Below, piece after piece: positions 1 through 11,044 of a stretch of 64,000 bases of DNA; position 1 is the stretch's first letter; every line of letters starts with the position of its first letter. The notes beneath the pieces are model-generated. The model was not told the origin of the DNA and did not search any database. It saw nothing but the letters and a program-made list of their open reading frames with translations. The translations under genes and the position numbers were made by a program. The stretch covers positions 186,001 through 250,000 of the forward strand of contig JAIQDT010001097.1 of NCBI GenBank assembly GCA_021521415.1, given 5' to 3'. The stretch comes from Bidens hawaiensis. Lineage: Eukaryota; Streptophyta; Magnoliopsida; Asterales; Asteraceae.

Positions 1-3000
1 CTGACTGAAATAAAATATTGTACACTTGTTCTTGACGTTGCGTAATGGCTTCAAGAGACAAGTGAAACCCTTTTTCATTGTACCAAATTATGTCGGGATA
101 AGTTGAAATGCACTCCTCGATGACCTCAGGAGTCCCATGCTCGACCGCTACAGATGTAGCAGATCCTAATATCTTCCATGTTAAATCATGGTCGCGCTTT
201 CTTAAGATATTTGTGCATATATGTTTTATGAGCAGCTTGCTTTGGTAGTGTATTAGTTTGGTGTCATGGATATTCTTGATTGATGGAGCTATAGTAATCA
301 ATATAATTAAATGATACGAAGTTAGAGATGATATATGTAACCATAAGCAACTACAATATTAATGAATTAATCGTACCTAGGTAGTGAAAGATACTCCAAA
401 ATCCAATAGTGCACTGTTCATGGGTTAGATAGAAAACAAAAATTATGATTAGACATGTTTGGTTGCTAGACATTGTAAAAGATTAACACATAAAGTGTTC
501 CATTATACATTAGTGACAATAGTTAAGAGTCACTATATCTAACTTAGTGGCAATGTTTATTAACAGTACTTAAGTGTCTAATTTCTACATGCTTTTTGAA
601 AGAGTGAGTAAAGGGTATTACATTCTTTGTGTGCCGCTCTTTTAGCCGCTAACTTTACTTTTAAGGCCTGTTCGTTTCAAGGATTTATAAGGAATTCTAA
701 GAAATGAGATTTTAAATTCCATAAATTGATATGTTCGTTTCATTAAATGAAAGAATGGGAATGGAAACTAAATCCCATCAAATCCCACATTTCATGGGAT
801 TTTAAAATCCCACCTATTTGAAAGGATTGTTAAGGATTTTCTTATTAACAATAAAAACCCCTCCAAAATAAATTCAAAAAAATTAATAAAAAAATCATAA
901 CTCAAAATATAAATCAAAAACGAAAAATGTAAAAAAACTAAAACGTTTCCGCCTTTTCCCTCGTTCTTAAAAAAAAAAACCAAGAATGAAGAAGATTCCA
1001 ATTCCAATACATATTAACCAACCAAACACATGATGGATTCTCAAACATTCAATTCCATTCCAATTCCAATTCCTATTCCAATTCCAAATCCTTTAAAAAA
1101 AGTCCGTGAAGCGAACGCGCCCTTAGTGATTTTGTATGTCTACTCATATACTTGTGTTATATTTTGCAAATACTATTGAAGTTATACACTTGTATAGTAG
1201 TGAAAAGATGAGTGGGGTGTTTTGTAGTATATACATGGTTGAAGCCTCTAATATGAAAAGAGCATCATACCTTGTAGAAAACCTTTGTGAAAATGTAGAG
1301 TTGAGCTTCTTCTAGACTCCTTTTGTTGATAGGTATAACTTGTATCAAGCAAACACAATGAATCAATCATTCTATCATTAATAGTCATCATATGCACCTT
1401 ATAACAACATGTAATAAATGGAGTCAAGGTTTTAAGCAGAGGAATTGAGGGAACACATATCAAAAAGAAAAAAAAACTAAGAAAATATAATTACAAAGCA
1501 AGTTTAGGAAAAAAACATTTTATTGCTACAAAATAGCACCAATTTTAAAGGCCATCACTTGCTAGTTGTCTATTCTACCTTCAATTTTATTATAAAGACT
1601 AATTTCTATATTTCTGATTTCAAGTTAATAAAAAATGGACCATCATTAGTCTTTTTCAAACATTAATTTAATAAAGAAAAGTGTATTTATTGAAAATAAA
1701 TAATTGAACACCAATATTGGACAGGAATGGACCCGGAATCTTAAAAAAGAGGATTAGACAGAGATCCGAAATCTTTATTTTTAACTAGGGATGAGGTACC
1801 GTACCGATCTCAAAACCTTAAAGAGTTGATACTGATGATACAAATTCTCTATAGTTTAAAAACGAGGAAGAGAGATTTACACAAATAAATAAGACGGCTC
1901 CAAAGGCCAAGTGTGCTTCCGCTTGGAAATAACTCCGGTTTGGAACCTAATACTTCCAAAGCTGTTCTAGAGTTCACATCTTCCTCTATCACGATGTCCG
2001 GGTGCTTACCTATTATCTCCAACGCTACATCTACATATGATAAATAATAAAACCCAACATGTGTTACAAAACATAGAATGTATTTAATTAAAAATCAAAG
2101 TGCTACAACTAAAAAGTACATGCATAAGATACATAGGAGAGATGGTATATATGCTATTAGTAGCAATTATCATAGAAAAGAGTGATAGTTACGCTAGCCC
2201 CTTATACCACAAAAAAGTCCGCTTTTTCATAAGAAGCACCTGAACTGATTTTGGGTTGTGTGGGCGGAGACTTTTTATAAGGTCACCTAACCTTGTATTA
2301 CTTTTATTTAAGCATACTTTACGGTGATGTTGTCTTCTCATTCACTAGCATTAAGCTAAAAACACGTTGGTGATATTTGAGGCGAGACATTTCTTGCAAC
2401 CAAAAATCTGTCATATCCAAGGCTGATGTAGGGTTTGCCTAAGATGTTACTGTAACTATTTTGGTGATTTAGAAATGGATTGTATCAAGTCGACGAATCA
2501 TAAATGTCATCGATTGGTATTTTGAATACTCGATCGGGTCAACTCGCCGACAAGTCAACGAATCGTTAGGGCTGTCGATTGGAGTCCTGAAAACTAGATC
2601 GGGCCAACTCACTAACAAGTCGACGAATAATTAGTGTCATCGATTTGCTTATGAGCTAACAAACCAAACTTAAGTGAATTAATTGGTCTTGAGTAAAACA
2701 CATTAGTGAAAATAAGAGAAAACCGAAACAAAACATATGTAAAAACATTGATGTTTGTCTTGATCTTCTTTATGTCAACCGGTAATTGAACGAATAAACC
2801 AATATAGCAACCAATTTTAGCTTTCAAAACTTTAGAATTTTTTTTATTATCCAAATTATTTGTTTTGTCCCTTACAATATAATATCATATTCCCACAACT
2901 ATTTAAGTAAAGATTCTACATACCAAGGAATCCAGCATGAATTGTGAGAGTAATAAGATTGCCCCCGTCAACTCCAGTGTACGGACTACTCCCACCCTCT

Positions 3001-3437
3001 TCGGGTACTAAACCCGCGGTCACCTCCAACAAATACCGAAGAGTCCTCTTGTTTCGATGCCAAACAGCCAAATTCAACGGCGTATGACCATCCGAATTCG
3101 GAACTTGTGTCATATCCGGGTTCTGCTCCACCAAAACCCTTGCATCAATTGTATTCCCAACCATAGCAGCACGGTGGAGCGGATTATCTCCACGTGAACT
3201 TGCCAGAAACAGCTGGTCAGCCAGACCAACAGCAACTATGCGGCTGACCAGCTGTTTCACAAACTGATGGGAATTGTTTGTTCCCACAGCCATCAATAAC
3301 GGAGTCTCACCCAAGTAACTGATTGGTTTGGTCATTAGTTCGGGTTCTTTTTCGAAGATTTGGCTTACGGATTCCCATTCGTCACTCAATGCGGCTTTGT
3401 GGATCGGGAGATGGGTGATTACATGGTCGTAGTTCAT
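1..3437 (-). CDS. Ankyrin-repeat / PGG-domain membrane protein, gene A (3' part outside window)
   Basis: First gene of the tandem cluster, read leftwards and cut by the window edge. Exons by splice signals and paralogue comparison: 3437-2924, 2030-1881, 1338-1271, 413-377, 288-1 (partial). Exon 1 starts at the ATG of MNYDHVITHLPIHKAAL; the upstream in-frame TTG is not a plausible start. It holds ankyrin motifs (GDNPLHRAAMVGN, GHTPLNLAVWHRN). Exon 2 begins with the second base of an Asp codon, as in the paralogues. Exon 5 carries the conserved APSIKNIHDTK and LGSATSVAVEHGTPEVIEEC blocks. All visible exons are open and phases agree (exon 1 = 3n+1, exon 2 = 150 nt, exon 3 = 68 nt, exon 4 = 37 nt). 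The PGG transmembrane exon is expected further left. Family members such as ACD6 and ITN1 act in defence or stress signalling at membranes; the role of this copy is unknown. Confidence 0.85.
664..1123. mobile_element. Probable MITE in intron 3 of gene A
   Basis: A roughly 460 bp block bounded by imperfect inverted ends, GGCCTGTTCGTTTCA on the left and, read inverted from the right, GGGCGCGTTCGCTTCA. The interior is AT-rich with repeated ATTCCAATTCC-type units. There is no coding capacity. A target duplication is unclear: the TTA/TAA-like bases beside the ends suggest PIF/Harbinger but do not prove it. Confidence 0.5.
2486..2650. repeat. 65-bp tandem repeat, about 2.5 copies, intron 1 of gene A
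   Basis: Three successive units begin at 2486, 2551 and 2616 with CAAGTCRACGAAT and contain a TCATCGATTGG-like core followed by GATCGGGYCAACTC. Units differ by several substitutions and the third is truncated. It lies wholly inside intron 1. Confidence 0.7.
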
Positions 3438-3679
3438 TTTGGTTGAGTTTGTATGCGCCAAAATACGTGTTTAGATTGTGGAGGGATTATATAGTTTTGT
3501 AGATTTAGAAAGGCAGGTTTTTGGATTTGTTGACCAAAAGTTAAGGTCAACATTTGAAAAGGGCTGCTATAATATTCCCTTAATTTGAGTTAGGTGGGGG
3601 TTAAACGTGTTTAAGCTTATGTCTAAATTGAAGTTAGTTTAATATTCAAGCTTGAGATTCATATACCGAACTTGACTAA

Positions 3680-3857
3680 GGGGCTGCTTGGGATTCCTTA
3701 TTTTTGCTCCTTATAACTTATGGGTTATAAGTTATAAGGTGTTTAGGAAAGTTGGATTTTGTGAGTGTATAAGGTATAAGTTACAACATTGTAACTTATA
3801 CCTTTTATGCCTTATATAAGGTATAAGGAGGTAAAATAAGGAATCCCAAACACCCCC
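3680..3857. mobile_element. Tourist-like MITE (PIF/Harbinger type)
   Basis: A 178 bp palindromic element. The left end GGGGCTGCTTGGGATTCC matches the inverse of the right end (GGGGGTGTTTGGGATTCC) with three mismatches, and both continue into CTTATTTT. It is flanked on both sides by TAA, the TWA-type duplication of PIF/Harbinger elements. The interior consists of inverted TTATAAGTTAYAAGG-like units. It lies about 240 bp upstream of the gene A start codon, so it could affect its promoter. Confidence 0.8.
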
Positions 3858-5089
3858 TAAGTTTATAAGTTTGTAAATAATTTAATAGAAAATACGTCAG
3901 GCTGGTACATAGTTCTTGCAAGCCGAGCTTACATATAATACCCATGAGTTGAGCTCTAACTTAGACAAGACCGAACTTGAGTAGACTAGTTTACACTTTA
4001 CACTTTTCATACAATAAAGTTTTAACCACTAAATATTTTTTAAATGATTTGTTTATTTTTGTAAAAAAAAAGTTTAAAATGGAATTGATAAGAAATTTGG
4101 ATTAATAATAAATCAAATAAAAATATAAATAACATTAAAATATCCAAATAACGTGAAACCTATCTTTATATAAATCATTATTGTTTTGGACCCATCTTTA
4201 AATAGAAATAAAGTTTTGGCCCTACGTAGTATTACTCTTGTGACAACGTGTCATACTCATAATAATTATCATGCACTATTGATATCGATGATATTTTATT
4301 TGACGTATCAAAAAATTAAATGACTTCAAAATGTTTCTATCATATATTTAAGTTCCGGCCACTCAAACAATGATCGATATTAATTTATCCAAACACTTAT
4401 TTTAAGTTTTTTTAACTACCATTAAATATCTTATAACCATTGTGATTCTAACAAACAATTGGTGTTTGGTGACATATATTTATGTTAAAATTATTAAAGC
4501 AAATATTTCTGCATTTACCTAACAATCTTTGAATCTTAAGCTACGTTCCAATATATACCATGCGTTTTATGTCAATGAAAGTGATGTAAAATAAGCCTAT
4601 GAAACTTCCTTCAACTACTCCATAGCACACTATAATAATGTTTTAAATTGTTGTACAAAAGTTGAACATCATCGTTCTTTGAATCAACATCATCGTTCTT
4701 TGAATCCGACAAGCTCTTACTTCCTTAACCTTTGTCTTTAACGTTAAGAATAAAACCCCAGGTCACTTGATTAATAAAATAACTCATATACACCATTAAG
4801 TTAAAAAAAATATGTTTAAAAATGTTTGTCGCTAATATATCACTTCATATTTGCTACTCTCTTGATTGATCTTTTTGAAACGAGCCTTAACTTATAAAAA
4901 AAAGTTGTTTCTTTGTCACGATTCAAATATGCATAAATATACACGAACAACCCTTATAGATAGCAGCTTCTTAATCCTACAATTTCAACAAAACAAGCTA
5001 CAAAATATGAGCTATTATATGTGTACTATAAAATTATATTGTTTTATAATAACTAGTATGTTTGAGTATGGTAAGTGAAAGATATAACT

Positions 5090-5310
5090 CAATCAATAAC
5101 ACTGACTTTTAGTATGCACACCAGACTGATCAGATTGAAGACTTCTAGGTTGACACTGAAGCAGGTTAGCTGACTTTTAAAATGTACGTCAGATTGATCA
5201 GATTGAAGACTTGTAGGTTGACACTTGACAGGTTGGAATAAAGATCAGGTTGACACTGAGGCAGGTTATAGGTTATTTGGCTAAAGACTAGCATCCAAGA
5301 CTAATGAAGT
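5090..5310. repeat. Degenerate LTR-derived fragment with internal duplication
   Basis: The stretch contains CTGACTTTTAGTATGCAC and a second diverged copy about 65 bp later, each followed by a CAGAYTGATCAGATTGAAGACTT block. The same CTGACTTTTAGTATGCACGC sequence occurs near the 3' end of the large LTRs in this window (for example near 10280), so this is probably an old LTR remnant. The rest of the interval from 3860 to 5800 is AT-rich with no gene that I can support. Confidence 0.4.
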
Positions 5311-5804
5311 TTCTATTTTTTTAGTTGTGTTAAATTTGTATGGATATAGTACCTCTTGGTACAAAGATTTTACGATTCCCCTGCTTATGAAATGATTGCA
5401 TGTGTAAATTAGCCCAACCTCTGAGACACTTATTTGCGCTCAGTGCGTATCAGTTTCGTTTATCTAGTTTGGCCGAGATAAAGATGGTATACATATCTAG
5501 TTTCTATGAATTAGAGTTTGATTAGGAGTGAGTCAAGTGTTAGTATAAATAGTGGGCCATTAGAAAAAAAATTCATAAATATTAACCCCAACATAGAATT
5601 AACACAAACTTATTTCTATACCAAATATATTAGCAACATTTAACTGATACAACTTTAAGATATGCTTTTTAACAGATAGAATACTTGGAATGTAAATAAC
5701 ACAAGGCATAGCAACATCGATCTATTTGTACAAAACCAGCAATTTAGTTAAAGGACTTGGATTCCCAACGGTTTCAGTTATTTGTAGTTTGATGCTTGCA
5801 CGAG

Positions 5805-8800
5805 CTAATTAAGCCTTCGAGCATTCTGCTGGTAAAATATGCTTCTTCCATAAGTGGAGTGAACTAGCTCCACAAGTAAAGGAAACTGCAACAAGGCAAA
5901 CAAATACACTGGTATACCGGTTGCAATAACAAGCGGAGCTGCAATCCAGGTAACTTTATCACTAAGCACTAGTACGAGAGTCGCACTAAATGCAATCATA
6001 GTTGCTGCAATCGACATGAATAACGAAATAAGTCCAATCGTCAATCTTTTTGGTAAGTAGTAAAGGAAGTCATCTACTGCAAATCGCGATGTCAATATCC
6101 CTAAAAACATCAACGTCGAAGTTGATGAAGAGAATAATGCAACTGCATCCGATATGATAAAAAGCATAAATGTGTTATAGTTTAGGAACAACGGTTTGCC
6201 ATCGACTTGAGTTCCGCCTGGGACCGTGAACATAGCTGCAAATGCCATCGTTATCGTGAGTGCTGATACCACGGTACAAGAAGATGCCGTGTCCTTCATC
6301 CATTGCTGCCCGTCTTTAAGTAACTCCGTATGTTCATCAATGAAAACCATTCTTGGTGTCTTCTCCATTCCGTTTAAAGCTTCTCTATAGGAAGGTTTTA
6401 CAAATTTGTTGATTTCCTGCAAAAAATTGAATGATTAAATTTTGAAATATTGGTTAGGTATATATAAATTGTAATCCTGTTAGAATACAGTTAATCTTTA
6501 GCTAATTTAAATAGTCGTTCGATCCAAGTGATCATTATTGTTACAATTAATTATTCTACTTGTTTAATAACGCGCTAAAAAAATGAGTTGAGGAGCAGGG
6601 TGTTTCTCAAACATTTGTTTTCTTAATTATAAGAGTGTAATATATAATGAATAGGTGATGATTATCGCTCCTAGGTTATGTGTTTAAGTTAGGATAACGA
6701 ATACCTCAAACCATTGAAGCTCGCGTTGCATTTGCAAAGCTGCACCCGTCACGACAGTAAGCCGATGAGGTGGAGCTAACTTTGCAGCCAAGTGTAATGC
6801 GTTATCATTTCCATTTTTATAAAGTTGTGTTGCTACAAACACTTTGTGGAAAGACATTTGGTGCACAAGATTATACACTCGTTCTTGACGTTTTATGATA
6901 GCTTCAAGGATCAGATAATACCCATCAACATTGTACCAGATTATGGCTGGGTAGGCTATTATGCATTCTTCAATAAGCTCACGAGTCCCATATTTGACAG
7001 CAGTCGCTACTGCAGATCCTAAAATCTTCCAAACTATGCCATGATCATACGTTTCCATCACGATTTTGTTAATACGATTTACGAGTAAGTTGCTCAATTT
7101 ATTGTTTACTTTAGTGTCATGGATATCCTTGATTGTTGGAGCTACAATGACAAGAAGTATGTCATAATTTGAGATGAAACTGTTACATGTAACCATAAAT
7201 AGTTATGCGACTGAAATCATAATCGCGTCACGTACCCATATAATGAAGGGCTCTCCAAAATCCAGAAGTGAACTGTATAAGAGAAAATGTTCAAAAGGTT
7301 TTTAAGTTATGACTAGAAGGCTAGACTTATCTACTAAAATCAATGTTGTAAAAGTAGGTTTCCAAGGCCGAGTACTCCCTGAGTATTCGCTACAAGGTCG
7401 TCGAGGGGGGTTTCTTCAACTCCGCCCAGCTAATAAGAATTGAACAAATGTGGTCAACCTTAGCCAGAATTACATCTAGTCGATGAACTTGGGTCAATTT
7501 TGATTTAAAAAATAAAACATTGTTCTTATTTTTATAATATTAAAGAAGAAATATCATTTTATTAATTAATTATTAGCATTTTTTTATAAATATTAGTAAA
7601 CTTGTGATATTTGACATATATATAATATCCAAAAATTAATTTACTTTATATTAATTACCATGTTCGAGTACTCCCCGAGTACTCTGAGTACACCCAACTC
7701 TCCAGTCGACCGCCTATGATCTGCCTAGCGACTTTTGCAACATTGACTCAAATACATTTCTAAAAAAAAAGACCTTAAATGGCATTTTATTTATTGTAAT
7801 GGCCTTAGTTCTCTAACTTTGAAATCTTAGGAGGTCCAAGTTACTTTCGGATAGTGATGCATTGGGTTTAGGAAAGCTAGAGATTTATACCTTGTTAAAA
7901 CTCTTTGGAAAGATTTTGACTAGAGTAGCTCCTTTAATCATCACTTGCACCAAATAAACAAAAACAAAAGGACAAGTTATTTAGAAATTAGCATAAGTGT
8001 TTCCTAACATCCTAAAATTTTAATGTTGAATAAAGGAAGTTATGTTTAGTGATTTCGCGTGATTAATTAATATCGGGTAAGGAGCGGACCATGGACTTGG
8101 ATTAATTGAGATGGGTTAAACGAGAATGGGCCTTAGATCCATGGGATTTCAGGGATATAAATATCCCCTAAACCCAAAAATATCTTCCATTTCCACCTAT
8201 TCCAAACACACTCCAAAAACACACCACACCACAACTTCGCCGACGGCCGGAACCGGGCAGATCCGAGGAGAGGAACGGGCAGATCCGAGAGAGAGAGAGA
8301 GAGCGATTAGTTGTGTTAACAAGTTAAACGAGATCCAAACAAGCTCAAAAAGGTATGATTCTTGATCTTTGAAGTTTAAAGATCTAAGTTTTATATTGTA
8401 GATACGACCGAAAATGGTCGGGAACGTAGTGGGTGATGTCGAACCAAAGCAAGGGTGTTAAAATCGCCCAAAAATGCTGGACAGAAACCGAACAGCGGCT
8501 GATCTGGGCAACTTCGCCTTCAAAGCGATGAACTTTGCCTGCAAGCTAAGTTCGCCTGATGAACTTCGCCTGCAAGCTAAGTTCGCCTGATGGCAACTTC
8601 GCTGTAAAGTTAAGTTCGCCTAACTGGTAACTTCGCCTGAGGCCAAGTTCGCCTGATGACAACTTCGCCTGAAGCCAAGTTCGCCTGCTGGCAACTTCGC
8701 TGTAAAGCTAAGTTCGCCTAGCTGGTAACTTCGTCTAAAGCTAAGTTCGCCTAAGGTTTAACTTCGCCTGCAAGCTAAGTTCGCCTGATGGCAACTTCGC

Positions 8801-10968
8801 TGTAAATCTAAGTTCGCCTAGCTGGTAACTTCGCCTAAAGCTAAGTTCGCCTAAAGTTTAACTTCGCTTAAAGCCGAGTTCGATTAGGAAATAAATTAAA
8901 AGCGATAAGTAAAAGTAAGCTAATACTAGGCCACCAGATTAGATCAGGCGAGTATTGATACGTGTAACTTGTACAGTCAGCCGAGCTCAGTTAAAGAAGG
9001 GATTTACAGCTATCAGAAGAAAGAAGCAGAGTTCAGGTGAGTTTCTAGCCCCATTCCTTGTTATGTTTTCGGGGCTGTGTGCATACTCGATGTGTTGTTA
9101 ATACATTTATCCTAAGTGATAAGTGTATGTCATATGTGATATGTGTGATAGATATGAATGATTGTTTGTCGGTACGCGAACGATCTTCGGATATTGCGCG
9201 TACTGTCAGGTTAAAAATAAAGGTACGAATATTATATATCGAAGATGTATGAATATTTCAAATGAATACTTGTCGGGGCGTGAACGATCTTCGGATATTG
9301 CATGTAACGACAAGGGGTATGGTTGTTAAATGAATGAGGTAAAGAATGCCTAGAGTGTTCTTATGTTATAATGTAAGTATGTGTATATAGGTACACGAAT
9401 GGCATGTGAGTTCTACGTTCGACATAGTAAGTTAGGATGGCAAATCCCTCTAGCTTCTGTCGGACATAGACTCGGCTGGTGATGGCGTAGTTAAGGACTG
9501 CGAGCCTTATACGTGAAGTAGATGATATATGTAAACGTAAATAAGGACTGCGAACCTTATACGTAATGTAGATAGGCGTCAGCATAGGAAAGGACTGTGA
9601 ACCTTATACGTGCTGTATTTGTAGCATAGGGGAGGACTGCGAACCTCGTACGTGCTATGAATTAGGTTACAACATAGGGAAGGACTGCGAACCTTGTACG
9701 TGTTGTGGATGTATTTCAGCATAGGAAAGGACTGTGAACCTTATACGTGCTGATTTTGTAGCATAGGGGAGGACTGCGAACCTCGTACGTGCTATGAATT
9801 AGGTTGCAACATAGGGAATGACTGCGAACCTTGTACGTGTTGTGGATGTATTTCAGCATAGGAAATGACTGTGAACCTTATACGTGCTGATTTTGTAGCA
9901 TAGGGGAGGACTGCGAACCTCGTACGTGCTATGAATTAGGTTGCAACATAGGGAAGGACTGCGAACCTTGTACGTGTTGTGGATGTACTATGGTATAGGG
10001 AAGGACCGCGATCCTTGTACGTACCATAAATGGTGAACATAGGTAAGGACTGCAAACCGTGTACGTGTTCACGACCTTGAGTACAGGTATAGACGGTAAA
10101 CTATGAACGTACTCTCGGTAGACTGAGGTTAGTGATTGTAGATATGTATGTATGTATGGTAGCAAGTATGTATGTAGAACAGAAGGGTAACTAGTGAAGT
10201 ATGGATATGTATCTATGGATATGTGTGTATGTGTATGTATTGTATGGCGTTCGATTAACTAGAACTCACTCAGCGTAGCTGACTTTTAGTATGCACGCAG
10301 GTGAGCTGATTATAGAGTTAGCATGAGGATGACACACGGTATGGATTGAACGGCTGGCATCTGAAGAAAGAAGTAAAGATGTTTTAAATATAAAGTTTTG
10401 TGTTATGGTATCAAAGAAAAGATTTAATGTTTTGTAACAAATGACTGATGTTTTATATTCCGCGAAAAGTTTTTAATGAACTCTGATTTGTAAGAACTGT
10501 GTTTATGAGTAAATCCGACGCTAAAGTAAGGCTACCGGGTTCGGGGCCTTACAAACCCATTGTTTGTTCTCATCTAATTAGGTTTACAAAATTATAATTA
10601 CTCAGTTACTAGATAAAAATGATATAATACAATTATCAATCATACAAAGTGTAGAACAAGATCTGACCATTGGTTTCACGGTGGTGACATAATTGTAATT
10701 ACGGAACATCATTATTGATTTTTTTTCAAGTTCTCATACTTTTTTAAAACGTTGATAACTTATGCCATTAACCGAACATTTTATTTTCTTTAACTTAAGT
10801 ATACCATATTGTTATACTTTAAAAAATCGACTTCTTTAAAAATTCATGTGTTATGTGTATAATATGTGCAATAATGTTCATACGTAATTATTTTACTTCA
10901 AATGTGATTCCTTTTTTCATGCGTAATTTTTCAACTTCACTTTTTTGTATATTAACTTTTGTCAGTAT

Positions 10969-11044
<76 letters not shown>

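Noticed and set aside
9929..10165. Antisense open frame in the solo LTR
   Set aside because: It is produced by the tandem array; the composition follows the repeat and no domain is seen.
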